From NCBI RefSeq assembly GCF_037975245.1, contig NC_092570.1:11573001-11637000 (forward strand): DNA of 64,000 nt, given 5' to 3'. A program made the position numbers and the translations under genes. This document shows positions 42,101 to 57,179 of the stretch, piece after piece. Each line of letters begins with the position of its first letter. Position 1 is the first letter of the stretch. Under the pieces are notes generated by a model, which saw nothing but the letters and a program-made list of their open reading frames with translations, searched no databases and was not told where the DNA came from. This DNA is from Apostichopus japonicus (Eukaryota > Echinodermata > Holothuroidea > Aspidochirotida > Stichopodidae).

Positions 42101-45100
42101 ATCGGTACCGAACATTCGATTGATCGGTATCGCACATTCGATTGATCGGTACCGCACATTCGAATGATCGGGACCGCACATTCGATTGATCGGGGCCGCA
42201 CATTCGATTGATACCGAACATTCGATTGATCGGTAAAGCACATTCGATTGATCGGTATCGCACATTCGATTGATCGGTACCGCACATTCTATTGATCGGT
42301 ACCGAACATTCGATTGATCGGTACCGAACATTCGATTGATCGGTATCGCACATTCCATTTATTGGTACCACACATTCGATTGATCGGTATCGCACATTCG
42401 AATGATCGGTGTTTCACATTCGTTCGATCGGTACTGCACATTCGATTGATCGGTACCGAACATTCGATTGATCGGTACCGCACAATCGATTGATCGGTAT
42501 CGAACATTCGATTGATCGGTATCGCACATTCGAATGATCGGGAACGCACATTCGATTGTTCGGTACCGAACATTCGATTGATCGGTACCGCATATTCGAT
42601 TGATCGGTATCGCACATTCGATTGATCGGGGCCACACATTCCATTGATCGGGCCACACATTCCATTGATCGGTACCGCACATTCAATTGATCGCTATTGA
42701 ACATTCGATTGATCGGGACCGCAAATTCGATTGATCGGTACCGAACATTCGATTGATCGATACCGCACATTCGTTCGATCGGTACCGAACATTCGATTGA
42801 TCGATACCGCACATTCCATTGATCGGTACCGCACATTCGATTGATAGGTACCGCACATTCGATTGATCGGTATCGCACATTCGATTGATCGGTACCGCAT
42901 ATTCGATTGATCGGTACCGAACATTCGATTGATCGGGACCGCACATTCGATTGATCGGTATCGCACATTCCATTTATCGGTACCGCACATTCGATTGATC
43001 GGTATTTCACATTCGATTGATCGGTACCGCACATTCGATTGATCGGTATCGCACATTCGATTAATCGGTATCGCACATTCGATTGATCGGTACCGCTCAT
43101 TCGATTGATCGGTACCGCACATTCGATTGAACGGTACCGCACATTCGATTGATCGGTACCGTACATTCGATTGATCGGTACCGAACATTCGATTGATCGG
43201 TACCGTACATTCGATTGATCGGTATCGCACATTCCATTGATCGTTACCGCACATTCGATTGATCGGTATTTCACATTCGATTGATCGGTACCGCACATTC
43301 GTTCTATCGGTACTGCACATTCGATTAATCGTTACCGAACATTCGATTGATCGGTATCGCACATTTGTTTGATCGGTATCGAACATTCGATTGATCGGTA
43401 TCGCACATTCGTTTGATCGGTATCGAACATTCGAATGATCGGGAACGCACATTCGATTGATCGGTACCGAACATTCGATTGATCGATACCGCACATTCGA
43501 TTGATCGGTATCGCACATTCGATTGATCGAGACCGCACATTCGATTGATCGGGGCCACACATTCTATTTATTGGTACCGCACATTCCATTGATCGGTATT
43601 GCACATTCGATGAAACGGGACCGCACATTCGATTGATCGGTATCGCACATTCCATTGATCGGTACCGCACATTCGATTGATCGGTATTTCACATTCGATT
43701 GATAGGTAGCGCACATTCGTTCAATCGGTACTGCACATTCGATTGATCGTTACCGAACATTCGATTGATCGGTACCGTACAATCGATTGATCGGTACCGA
43801 ACATTCGATTGATCGGTACCGCACATTCGATTGATCGGTACTGCACATTCGTTCGATCGATACCGAACATTCGATTGATCGGTACCGAACATTCGATTGA
43901 TCGATACCGCACATTCGATTGATCGGGACCGCACATTTGTTTGATCGGTATCGCACATTCCATTTATCGGTACCGCACATTCGATTGATCGGTACCGAAC
44001 ATTAGATTGATCGGGACCGCACATTCGATTAAAGGTATCGCACATTCGATTGATCGGTACCACGCATTTTATTGATCGGTACCGAACATTCGATTGATCG
44101 GTATTTCACATTCGATTGATCGGTACCGTACATTCGATTGATCGGTACCGAACATTCGATTGATCGGTACCGAACATTCGATTGATCGGTATCGCACATT
44201 CCATTGATCGTTACCGCACATTCGATTGATCGGTATTTCACATTCGATTGATCGGTACCGCACATTCGTTCTATCGGTACTGCACATTCGATTAATCGTT
44301 ACCGAACATTCGATTGATCGGTACCGTACAATCGATTGATCGGTACCGAACATTCGATTGATCGGTACCGCACATTCGATTGATCGGTATCGCACATTCG
44401 ATTGATCGGGACCGCACATTCGATTGATCGGGGCCGCACATTCGATTGATACCGAACATTCGATTGATCGGTAAAGCACATTCGATTGATCGGTATCGCA
44501 CATTCGATTGATCGGTACCGCACATTCTATTGATCGGTACCGAACATTCGATTGATCGGTACCGAACATTCGATTGATCGGTATCGCACATTCCATTTAT
44601 TGGTATCACACATTCGATTGATCGGGAACGCACATTCGATTGTTCGGTACCGAACATTCGATTGATCGGTACCGCATATTCGATTGATCGGTATCGCACA
44701 TTCGATTGATCGGGGCCACACATTCCATTGATCGGGCCACACATTCCATTGATCGGTACCGCACATTCAATTGATCGGTATTGAACATTCGATTGATCGG
44801 GACCGCAAATTCGATTGATCGGTACCGAACATTCGATTGATCGATACCGCACATTCGTTCGATCGGTACCGAACATTCGATTGATCGATACCGCACATTC
44901 CATTGATCGGTACCGCACATTCGATCGATAGGTACCGCACATTCGATTGATCGGTATCGCACATTCGATTGATAGGTACCGCACATTCGATTGATCGGTA
45001 TCGCACATTCGATTGATCGGTACCGCATATTCGATTGATCGGTACCGAATATTCGATTGATCGGGACCGCACATTCGATTGATCCGTATCGCACATTCCA

Positions 45101-45230
45101 TTTATCGGTACCGCACATTCGATTGATCGGTATTTCACATTCGATTGATCGGTACCGCACATTCGATTGATCGGTATCGCACATTTGTTTGATCGGTATC
45201 GAACATTCGTTTGATCGGTATCGAACATTC

Positions 45231-47069
45231 GAATGATCGGGAACGCACATTCGATTGATCGGTACCGAACATTCGATTGATCGGTACCGCACATTCGATT
45301 GATCGGTATCGCACATTCGATTGATCGAGACCGCACATTCGATTGATCGGGGCCACACATTCTATTTATTGGTACCGCACATTCCATTGATCGGTATTGC
45401 ACATTCGATTAAACGGGACCGCACATTCGATTGATCGGTATCGCACATTCCATTGATCGGTACCGCACATTCGATTGATCGGTATTTCACATTCGATTGA
45501 TCGGTACCGCACATTCGTTCTATCGGTACTGCCCATTCGATTGATCGTTACCGAACATTCGATTGATCGGTACCGTACAATCGATTGATCGGTACCGAAC
45601 ATTCGATTGATCGGTACCGCACATTCGATTGATCGGTACCGCACATTCGATTGATCGGGACCGCACATTCGATTGATCGGGACCGCACATTCGATTGATC
45701 GGTACCGAACATTCGATTGATCGGTACCGCACATTCGATTGATGGGGACAGCACATTCGATTGACCGGGGCCACACATTCCATTGATCGGGACCGAACAT
45801 TCGATTGATCGGGTCCACACATTCCATTGATCGGTACCGCACATTCAATTGGTCCGTGTTGCATATTCGATTGATCGGTACCGCACATTCGATTGATAGG
45901 TACCGCACATTCGATTGATCGGGACCGCACATTCGATTGATCGGTACCGAACATTCGATTGATCGGTATTTCACATTCGATTGACCGGTACCGCACATTC
46001 GTTCCATCGGTACTGCATATTCGATTGATCGGTACCGAACATTCGATTGATCGGTACCGAACATTCGATTGATCGGTACCGAACATTCGATTGATCTGTA
46101 CCGAACATTCGATTGATCGGCACCGCACATTCGATTGATCGGTATCGCACATTCCATGTATCGGTACCGCACATTCGATTGATTGGTATCGCACATTCGA
46201 TTGATCGGGACGGCACATTCGATTTATCGGGGCCGCACATTCAATTGATCGGTACCGCACATTCGATTGATCTGTATTGCACATTTGATTGATCGGGACC
46301 GCACATTCGATTGATCGGGGCCGCACATTCGATTGATCGGTACCGCACATTCGATTGATCGGTACTGCACATTCGATTGATCGGTACCGCACATTCGATT
46401 GATCGGTACCGCACATTGGATTGATCGGTATTTCACATTGGATTGATCGGAACCGCACATTCGATTGATCGGTATCGCACATTTGTTTGATCGGTATCGA
46501 ACATTCGATTGATCGGTATCGCACATTCGTTTGATCGGTATCGAACATTCGATTGATCGGTATTTGACATTCGATTGATCGGTACCGCACATTCCATGTA
46601 TCGGTACCGCACATTCGATTGATCGGTACCGCACATTCAATTGATCTGTATTGCACATTCGATTGATCGGGACCGCACATTCGATTGATCGGGGCCGCAC
46701 ACTCGATTGATCGGTACCGCACATTCGATTGATTGGTACTGCACATTCGATTGATCGGTACCGCACATTCGATTGATCGGTACCGAACGTTCGATTGATC
46801 GGTATCGAACATTCGATTGATCGGTACCGAACATTCGATTGATCTGTACCGAACATTCGATTGATCGGCACCGCACATTCGATTGATCGGTATCGCACAT
46901 TCCATGTATCGGTACCGCACATTCGATTGATTGGTACCGCACATTCGATTGATCGGGACGGCACATTCGATTTATCGGGGCCGCACATTCAATTGATCGG
47001 TACCGCACATTCGATTGATCTGTATTGCACATTTGATTGATCGGGACCACACATTCGATTGATCGGGGC
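45231..47069 (+). repeat. 3,053-bp offset duplication, copy 1
   Basis: This matches 48,284-50,122. Immediately upstream copy 1 lacks two monomers (44 bp) around 45,205. Few differences are visible, for example GATGGGGACAGC near 45,752 against GATGGGAACAGC. 3,053 is 5 short of a multiple of 22, equal to the 18-bp unit at 47,320 plus the 21-bp unit at 47,763. Confidence 0.83.
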
Positions 47070-48283
47070 CGAACATTCGATTGATCGGTATTTGACATTC
47101 GAATGATCGGTACCGCACATTCCATGTATCGGTACCGCACATTCGATTGATCGGTACCGCACATTTAATTGATCTGTATTGCACATTCGATTGATCGGGA
47201 CCGTACAATCGATTGATCGGTACCGAACATTCGATTGATAGGTACCGCACATTCGATTGATCGGTATCGCACATTCGATTGATCGGGACCGCACATTCGA
47301 TTGATCGGGGCCGCACATTCGATTGATACCGAACATTCGATTGATCGGTAAAGCACATTCGATTGATCGGTATCGCACATTCGATTGATCGGTACCGCAC
47401 ATTCTATTGATCGGTACCGAACATTCGATTGATCGGTACCGAACATTCGATTGATCGGTATCGCACATTCCATTTATTGGTACCACACATTCGATTGATC
47501 GGTATCGCACATTCGAATGATCGGTGTTTCACATTCGTTCGATCGGTACTGCACATTCGATTGATCGGTACCGAACATTCGATTGATCGGTGCCGCACAA
47601 TCGATTGATCGATATCGAACATTCGATTGATCGGTATCGCACATTCGAATGATCGGGAACGCACATTCGATTGTTCGGTACCGAACATTCGATTGATCGG
47701 TACCGCATATTCGATTGATCGGTATCGCACATTCGATTGATCGGGGCCACACATTCCATTGATCGGGCCACACATTCCATTGATCGGTACCGCACATTCA
47801 ATTGATCGGTATTGAACATTCGATTGATCGGGACCGCAAATTCGATTGATCGGTACCGAACATTCGATTGATCGATACCGCACATTCGTTCGATCGGTAC
47901 CGAACATTCGATTGATCGATACCGCACATTCCATTGATCGGTACCGCACATTCGATCGATAGGTACCGCACATTCGATTGATCGGTATCGCACATTCGAT
48001 TGATAGGTACCGCACATTCGATTGATCGGTATCGCACATTCGATTGATCGGTACCGCATATTCGATTGATCGGTACCGAATATTCGATTAATCGGGACCG
48101 CACATTCGATTGATCGGTATCGCACATTCCATTTATCGGTACCGCACATTCGATTGATCGGTATTTCACATTCGATTGATCGGTACCGCACATTCGATTG
48201 ATCGGTATCGCACATTTGTTTGATCGGTATCGAACATTCGATTGATCGGTATCGCACATTCGTTTGATCGGCATCGAACATTC

Positions 48284-50122
48284 GAATGATCGGGAACGCA
48301 CATTCGATTGATCGGTACCGAACATTCGATTGATCGGTACCGCACATTCGATTGATCGGTATCGCACATTCGATTGATCGAGACCGCACATTCGATTGAT
48401 CGGGGCCACACATTCTATTTATTAGTACCGCACATTCCATTGATCGGTATTGCACATTCGATTAAACGGGACCGCACATTCGATTGATCGGTATCGCACA
48501 TTCCATTGATCGGTACCGCACATTCGATTGATCGGTATTTCACATTCGATTGATCGGTACCGCACATTCGTTCTATCGGTACTGCCCATTCGATTGATCG
48601 TTACCGAACATTCGATTGATCGGTACCGTACAATCGATTGATCGGTACCGAACATTCGATTGATCGGTACCGCACATTCGATTGATCGGTACCGCACATT
48701 CGATTGATCGGGACCGCACATTCGATTGATCGGGACCGCACATTCGATTGATCGGTACCGAACATTCGATTGATCGGTACCGCACATTCGATTGATGGGA
48801 ACAGCACATTCGATTGACCGGGGCCACACATTCCATTGATCGGGACCGAACATTCGATTGATCGGGGCCACACATTCCATTGATCGGTACCGCACATTCA
48901 ATTGGTCCGTGTTGCATATTCGATTGATCGGTACCGCACATTCGATTGATAGGTACCGCACATTCGATTGATCGGGACCGCACATTCGATTGATCGGTAC
49001 CGAACATTCGATTGATCGGTATTTCACATTCGATTGACCGGTACCGCACATTCGTTCCATCGGTACTGCATATTCGATTGATCGGTACCGAACATTCGAT
49101 TGATCGGTACCGAACATTCGATTGATCGGTACCGAACATTCGATTGATCTGTACCGAACATTCGATTGATCGGCACCGCACATTCGATTGATCGGTATCG
49201 CACATTCCATGTATCGGTACCGCACATTCGATTGATTGGTATCGCACATTCGATTGATCGGGACGGCACATTCGATTTATCGGGGCCGCACATTCGATTG
49301 ATCGGTACCGCACATTCGATTGATCTGTATTGCACATTTGATTGATCGGGACCGCACATTCGATTGATCGGGGCCGCACATTCGATTGATCGGTACCGCA
49401 CATTCGATTGATCGGTACTGCACATTCGATTGATCGGTACCGCACATTCGATTGATCGGTACCGCACATTGGATTGATCGGTATTTCACATTGGATTGAT
49501 CGGAACCGCACATTCGATTGATCGGTATCGCACATTTGTTTGATCGGTATCGAACATTCGATTGATCGGTATCGCACATTCGTTTGATCGGTATCGAACA
49601 TTCGATTGATCGGTATTTGACATTCGATTGATCGGTACCGCACATTCCATGTATCGGTACCGCACATTCGATTGATCGGTACCGCACATTCAATTGATCT
49701 GTATTGCACATTCGATTGATCGGGACCGCACATTCGATTGATCGGGGCCGCACACTCGATTGATCGGTACCGCACATTCGAATGATTGGTACTGCACATT
49801 CGATTGATCGGTACCGCACATTCGATTGATCGGTACCGAACGTTCGATTGATCGGTATCGAACATTCGATTGATCGGTACCGAACATTCGATTGATCTGT
49901 ACCGAACATTCGATTGATCGGCACCGCACATTCGATTGATCGGTATCGCACATTCCATGTATCGGTACCGCACATTCGATTGATTGGTACCGCACATTCG
50001 ATTGATCGGGACGGCACATTCGATTTATCGGGGCCGCACATTCAATTGATCGGTACCGCACATTCGATTGATCTGTATTGCACATTTGATTGATCGGGAC
50101 CACACATTCGATTGATCGGGGC
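48284..50122 (+). repeat. 3,053-bp offset duplication, copy 2
   Basis: This is the second copy of 45,231-47,069. It diverges at about 50,123 (GGCCGCACATTCG against GGCCGAACATTCG near 47,070), beyond which F-type order begins. Confidence 0.83.
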
Positions 50123-50488
50123 CGCACATTCGATTGATCGGTACCGCACATTCGATTGATCGGTACTGCACATTCGATTGATCGGTACCGAATATTCGAT
50201 TGATCGGGAACGCACATTCGATTGATCGATACCGCACATTCGTTCGATCGGTACCGAACATTCGATTGATCGATACCGCACATTCGTTATATCGGTACCG
50301 CACATTCGATTGATCTGTACCGAATATTCGATTGATCGGTACCGCACATTCCATTGATCGGTACCGCACATTCCATTGATCGGTACCGCACATTCGTTCG
50401 ATCGATACCGAACATTGATCGGTACCGAACATTCGATTGATCGATACCGCACATTCGTTCGATCGATACCGCACATTCTATTTATTCG

Positions 50489-52424
50489 AATTTCAAATTC
50501 GATTGATCAGTACCGAACATTCGATTGATCGGTACCGCACATTCTATTGATCGGTACCGAACATTCGATTGATCGGCATCGCACATTCGTGTGATCGGTC
50601 TCAAACATTCGATTGATCGGGAACGCACATTGGATTGATCGGTACCGCACATTCGATTGATCGGTACCGCACATTCGATTGATCGGGACCACACATTCGT
50701 TTGATCGGTACCGAACATTCGATTGATCGGTACCGCACATTCGATTGACCGGTACCGCACATTCGTTCCATCGGTACTGCATATTCGATTGATCGGTACC
50801 GAACATTCGATTGATCGGTACCGAACATTCGATTGATCGGTACCGAACATTCGATTGATCTGTACCGAACATTCGATTGATCGGCACCGCACATTCGATT
50901 GATCGGTATCGCACATTCCATGTATCGGTACCGCACATTCGATTGATTGGTACCGCACATTCGATTGATCGGGACGGCACATTCGATTTATCGGTACCGC
51001 ACATTCAATTGATCGGTACCGCACATTCGATTGATCTGTATTGCACATTTGATTGATCGGGAGAGCACATTCGATTGATCGGGGCCGCACATTCGATTGA
51101 TCGGTACCGCACATTCGATGGATCGGTACTGCACATTCGATTGATCGGTACCGCACATTCGATTGATCGGTACCGCACATTGGATTGATCGGTATTTCAC
51201 ATTGGATTGATCGGCACCGCACATTCGATTGATCGGTATCGCACATTTGTTTGATCGGTATCGAACATTCGATTGATCGGTATCGCACATTCGTTTGATC
51301 GGTATCGAACATTCGATTGATCGGTATTTGACATTCGATTGATCGGTACCGCACATTCGATTGATCTGTACCGAATATTCGATTGATCGGTACCGCACAT
51401 TCGATTGATCGGGGCCACACATTCCATTGATCGGGACCGAACATTCGATTGATCGGGGCCACACATTCCATTGATCGGTACCGCACATTCAATTGGTCCG
51501 TGTTGCATATTCGATTGATCGGTACCGCACATTCGATTGATAGGTACCGCACAATCGATTGATCGGTACCGAACATTCGATTGATCGGTATCGCACATTC
51601 TTGTGATCGGTATCAAACATTCGATTGATCGGGAACGCACATTGGATTGATCGGTACCGCACATTCGATTGATCGGTACCGCACATTCGATTGATCGGTA
51701 TTTCACATTCGATTGACCGGTACCGCACATTCGTTCCATCGGTACTGCAAATTCGATTGATCGGTACCGAACATTCGATTGATCGGTACCGAACATTCGA
51801 TTGATCGGTACCGAACATTCGATTGATCTGTACCGAACATTCGATTGATCGGCACCGCACATTCGATTGATCGGTATCGCACATTCCATGTATCGGTACC
51901 GCACATTCGATTGATTGGTACCGCACATTCGATTGATCGGGACGGCACATTCGATTTATCGGGGCCGCACATTCAATTGATCGGTACCGCACATTCGATT
52001 GATCTGTATTGCACATTTGATTGATCGGGACCACACATTCGATTGATTGGGGCCGCACATTCGATTGATCGGTACCGCACATTCGATTGATCGGTACTGC
52101 ACCTTCGATTGATCGGTACCGCACATTCGATTGATCGGGAACGCACATTCGATTGATCGATACCGCACATTCGTTCGATCGGTATCGAACATTCGATTGA
52201 TCGATACCGCACATTCGTTATATCGGTACCGCACATTCGATTGATCTGTACCGAATATTCGATTGATCGGTACCGCACATTCCATTGATCGGTACCGCAC
52301 ATTCCATTGATCGGTACCGCACATTCGTTCGATCGATACCGAACATTCGATTGATCGGTACCGAACATTCGATTGATCGATACCGCACATTCGTTCGATC
52401 GATACCGCACATTCTATTGATTGG
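50489..52424 (+). repeat. Domain F HOR variant, 88 monomers (1,936 bp)
   Basis: This includes a 44-monomer segment (50,743-51,710) whose content resembles the 37-monomer half of the standard unit, with extra monomers of the CGGGGCCACAC and TTGGTCCGTGTTG type. It also matches 59,210-61,190 (offset 8,729, then 8,774 after a 44-bp gain and a 1-bp insertion in the later copy). Confidence 0.78.
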
Positions 52425-54118
52425 AATTTCAAATTCGATTGATCAGTACCGAACATTCGATTGATCGGTACCGCACATTCTATTGATCGGTACCGCACAT
52501 TCGATTGATCGGTACCGCACATTCGATTGATCGGGACCGCACATTCGTTTGATCGGTACCGAACATTCGATTGATCGGTATTTCACATTCGATTGACCGG
52601 TACCGCACATTCGTTCCATCGGTACTGCATATTCGATTGATCGGTACCGAACATTCGATTGATCGGTACCGAACATTCGATTGATCGGTACCGAACATTC
52701 GATTGATCTGTACCGAACATTCGATTGATCGGCACCGCACATTCGATTGATCGGTATCGCACATTCCATGTATCGGTACCGAACATTCGATTGATTGGTA
52801 CCGCACATTCGATTGATCGGGACGGCACATTCGATTTATCGGGGCCGCACATTCAATTGATCGGTACCGCACATTCGATTGATCTGTATTGCACATTTGA
52901 TTGATCGGGACCGCACATTCGATTGATCGGGGCCGCACATTCGATTGATCGGTACCGCACATTCGATTGATCGGTACTGCACATTCGATTGATCGGAACC
53001 GCACATTCGATTGATCGGTACCGCACATTGGATTGATCGGTATTTCACATTGGATTGATCGGTACCGCACATTCGATTGATCGGTATCGCACATTTGTTT
53101 GATCGGTATCGAACATTCGATTGATCGGTATCGCACATTCGTTTGATCGGTATCGAACATTCGATTGATCAGTATTTGACATTCGATTGATCGGTACCGC
53201 ACATTCCATGTATCGGTACCGCACATTCGATTGATCGGTACCGCACATTCAATTGATCTGTATTGCACATTTGATTGATCGGGACCGCACATTCGATTGA
53301 TCGGGGCCGCACATTCGATTGATCGGTACCGCACATTCGATTGATTGGTACTGCACATTCGATTGATCGGTACCGCACATTCGATTGATCGGTACCGAAC
53401 GTTCGATTGACCGGTACCGCACATTCGTTCCATCGGTACTGCAAATTCGATTGATCGGTACCGAACATTCGATTGATCGGTACCGAACATTCGATTGATC
53501 GGTACCGAACATTCGATTGATCTGTACCGAACATTCGATTGATCGGCACCGCACATTCGATTGATCGGTATCGCACATTCCATGTATCGGTACCGCACAT
53601 TCGATTGATTGGTACCGCACATTCGATTGATCGGGACGGCACATTCGATTTATCGGGGCCGCACATTCAATTGATCGGTACCGCACATTCGATTGATCTG
53701 TATTGCACATTTGATTAATCGGGACCACACATTCGATTGATTGGGGCCGCACATTCGATTGATCGGTACCGCACATTCGATTGATCGGTACTGCACCTTC
53801 GATTGATCGGTACCGCACATTCGATTGATCGGGAACGCACATTCGATTGATCGATACCGCACATTCGTTCGATCGGTACCGAACATTCGATTGATCGATA
53901 CCGCACATTCGTTATATCGGTACCGCACATTCGATTGATCTGTACCGAATATTCGATTGATCGGTACCGCACATTCCATTGATCGGTACCGCACATTCCA
54001 TTGATCGGTACCGCACATTCGTTCGATCGATACCGAACATTCGATTGATCGGTACCGAACATTCGATTGATCGATACCGCACATTCGTTCGATCGATACC
54101 GCACATTCTATTGATTGG
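52425..54118 (+). repeat. Domain F HOR variant, 77 monomers (1,694 bp)
   Basis: This is the same order as the standard unit but lacks four monomers (88 bp) after about 52,480, where the standard unit has GGCATCGCAC, TTCGTGTGATCGG and GTCTCAAAC monomers (as at 54,201-54,236). All offsets remain multiples of 22. Confidence 0.85.
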
Positions 54119-55900
54119 AATTTCAAATTCGATTGATCAGTACCGAACATTCGATTGATCGGTACCGCACATTCTATTGATCGGTACCGAACATTCGATT
54201 GATCGGCATCGCACATTCGTGTGATCGGTCTCAAACATTCGATTGATCGGGAACGCACATTGGATTGATCGGTACCGCACATTCGATTGATCGGTACCGC
54301 ACATTCGATTGATCGGGACCGCACATTCGTTTGATCGGTACCGAACATTCGATTGATCGGTATTTCACATTCGATTGACCGGTACCGCACATTCGTTCCA
54401 TCGGTACTGCATATTCGATTGATCGGTACCGAACATTCGATTGATCGGTACCGAACATTCGATTGATCGGTACCGAACATTCGATTGATCTGTACCGAAC
54501 ATTCGATTGATCGGCACCGCACATTCGATTGATCGGTATCGCACATTCCATGTATCGGTACCGAACATTCGATTGATTGGTACCGCACATTCGATTGATC
54601 GGGACGGCACATTCGATTTATCGGGGCCGCACATTCAATTGATCGGTACCGCACATTCGATTGATCTGTATTGCACATTTGATTGATCGGGACCGCACAT
54701 TCGATTGATCGGGGCCGCACATTCGATTGATCGGTACCGCACATTCGATTGATCGGTACTGCACATTCGATTGATCGGAACCGCACATTCGATTGATCGG
54801 TACCGCACATTGGATTGATCGGTATTTCACATTGGATTGATCGGTACCGCACATTCGATTGATCGGTATCGCACATTTGTTTGATCGGTATCGAACATTC
54901 GATTGATCGGTATCGCACATTCGTTTGATCGGTATCGAACATTCGATTGATCGGTATTTGACATTCGATTGATCGGTACCGCACATTCCATGTATCGGTA
55001 CCGCACATTCGATTGATCGGTACTGCACATTCAATTGATCTGTATTGCACATTCGATTGAACGGGACCGCACATTCGATTGATCGGGGCCGCACATTCGA
55101 TTGATCGGTACCGCACATTCGATTGATTGGTACTGCACATTCGATTGATCGGTTCCGCACATTCGATTGATCGGTACCGAACGTTCGATTGACCGGTACC
55201 GCACATTCGTTCCATCGGTACTGCAAATTCGATTGATCGGTACCGAACATTCGATTGATCGGTACCGAACATTCGATTGATCGGTATCGAACATTCGATT
55301 GATCTGTACCGAACATTCGATTGATCGGCACCGCACATTCGATTGATCGGTATCGCACATTCCATGTATCGGTACCGCACATTCGATTGATTGGTACCGC
55401 ACATTCGATTGATCGGGACGGCACATTCGATTTATCGGGGCCGCACATTCAATTGATCGGTACCGCACATTCGATTGATCTGTATTGCACATTTGATTGA
55501 TCGGGACCACACATTCGATTGATTGGGGCCGCACATTCGATTGATCGGTACCGCACATTCGATTGATCGGTACTGCACCTTCGATTGATCGGTACCGCAC
55601 ATTCGATTGATCGGGAACGCACATTCGATTGATCGATACCGCACATTCGTTCGATCGGTACCGAACATTCGATTGATCGATACCGCACATTCGTTATATC
55701 GGTACCGCACATTCGATTGATCTGTACCGAATATTCGATTGATCGGTACCGCACATTCCATTGATCGGTACCGCACATTCCATTGATCGGTACCGCACAT
55801 TCGTTCGATCGATACCGAACATTCGATTGATCGGTACCGAACATTCGATTGATCGATACCGCACATTCGTTCGATCGATACCGCACATTCTATTGATTGG
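54119..55900 (+). repeat. Domain F standard HOR unit, 81 monomers (1,782 bp)
   Basis: This is a complete 81-monomer unit in perfect 22-bp phase. Its neighbours at 55,901 and its distant counterparts at 61,199 and 62,981 keep the same monomer order. One difference to its neighbour is visible near 55,060 (TTGAACGGGACC here, TTGATCGGGACC at about 56,840). Confidence 0.9.
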
Positions 55901-56965
55901 AATTTCAAATTCGATTGATCAGTACCGAACATTCGATTGATCGGTACCGCACATTCTATTGATCGGTACCGAACATTCGATTGATCGGCATCGCACATTC
56001 GTGTGATCGGTCTCAAACATTCGATTGATCGGGAACGCACATTGGATTGATCGGTACCGCACATTCGATTGATCGGTACCGCACATTCGATTGATCGGGA
56101 CCGCACATTCGTTTGATCGGTACCGAACATTCGATTGATCGGTATTTCACATTCGATTGACCGGTACCGCACATTCGTTCCATCGGTACTGCATATTCGA
56201 TTGATCGGTACCGAACATTCGATTGATCGGTACCGAACATTCGATTGATCGGTACCGAACATTCGATTGATCTGTACCGAACATTCGATTGATCGGCACC
56301 GCACATTCGATTGATCGGTATCGCACATTCCATGTATCGGTACCGAACATTCGATTGATTGGTACCGCACATTCGATTGATCGGGACGGCACATTCGATT
56401 TATCGGGGCCGCACATTCAATTGATCGGTACCGCACATTCGATTGATCTGTATTGCACATTTGATTGATCGGGACCGCACATTCGATTGATCGGGTACCG
56501 CACATTCGATTGATCGGTACCGCACATTCGATTGATCGGTACTGCACATTCGATTGATCGGAACCGCACATTCGATTGATCGGTACCGCACATTGGATTG
56601 ATCGGTATTTCACATTGGATTGATCGGTACCGCACATTCGATTGATCGGTACCGCACATTTGTTTGATCGGTATCGAACATTCGATTGATCGGTATCGCA
56701 CATTCGTTTGATCGGTATCGAACATTCGATTGATCGGTATTTGACATTCGATTGATCGGTACCGCACATTCCATGTATCGGTACCGCACATTCGATTGAT
56801 CGGTACCGCACATTCAATTGATCTGTATTGCACATTCGATTGATCGGGACCGCACATTCGATTGATCGGGGCCGCACATTCGATTGATCGGTACCGCACA
56901 TTCGATTGATTGGTACTGCACATTCGATTGATCGGTACCGCACATTCGATTGATCGGTACCGAAC
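55901..56965 (+). repeat. Domain F HOR unit, truncated
   Basis: This follows the 54,119 unit at offset 1,782 until a 1-bp insertion near 56,490 (GATCGGGTACCG, a 23-bp monomer) makes it 1,783. It leaves the standard order at about 56,965, where GATTGATCGGTATCG replaces GATTGACCGGTACCG. Confidence 0.82.
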
Positions 56966-57179
56966 ATTCGATTGATCGGTATCGAACATTCGATTGATCG
57001 GTACCGAACATTCGATTGATCTGTACCGAACATTCGATTGATCGGCACCGCACATTCGATTGATCGGTATCGCACATTCCATGTATCGGTACCGCACATT
57101 CGATTGATTGGTACCGCACATTCGATTGATCGGGACGGCACATTCGATTTATCGGGGCCGCACATTCAATTGATCGGTA

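Larger units (their letters stand above)
42101..50122 (+). repeat. Domain E: roughly 3 kb HOR of the 22-bp satellite
   Basis: The landmark is an 18-bp monomer reading CATTCGATTGATACCG (missing CGGT) followed by GGTAAAGCAC, near 42,205, 44,443 and 47,320. A 21-bp GATCGGGCCACAC monomer follows near 42,648, 44,735 and 47,763. The 44,443 copy lacks 7 monomers in the middle that the 42,205 and 47,320 copies have. The offsets 2,238 and 5,115 are 6 and 11 short of multiples of 22, as the listed odd monomers plus the 21-bp unit at 44,030 predict. The right part of each unit (45,980-47,070; 49,030-50,120) already holds F-type monomers such as TTCCATGTATCGG and GGCACCGCAC. No gene is seen. Confidence 0.8.

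Noticed and set aside
53650-55404. 584-codon - strand frame repeated at 60,730-62,484, which might suggest a conserved gene family
   Set aside because: The recurrence follows the 1,782-bp HOR and its distant copy. Other frames over the same bases recur equally, so conservation is of DNA blocks and not of a protein.
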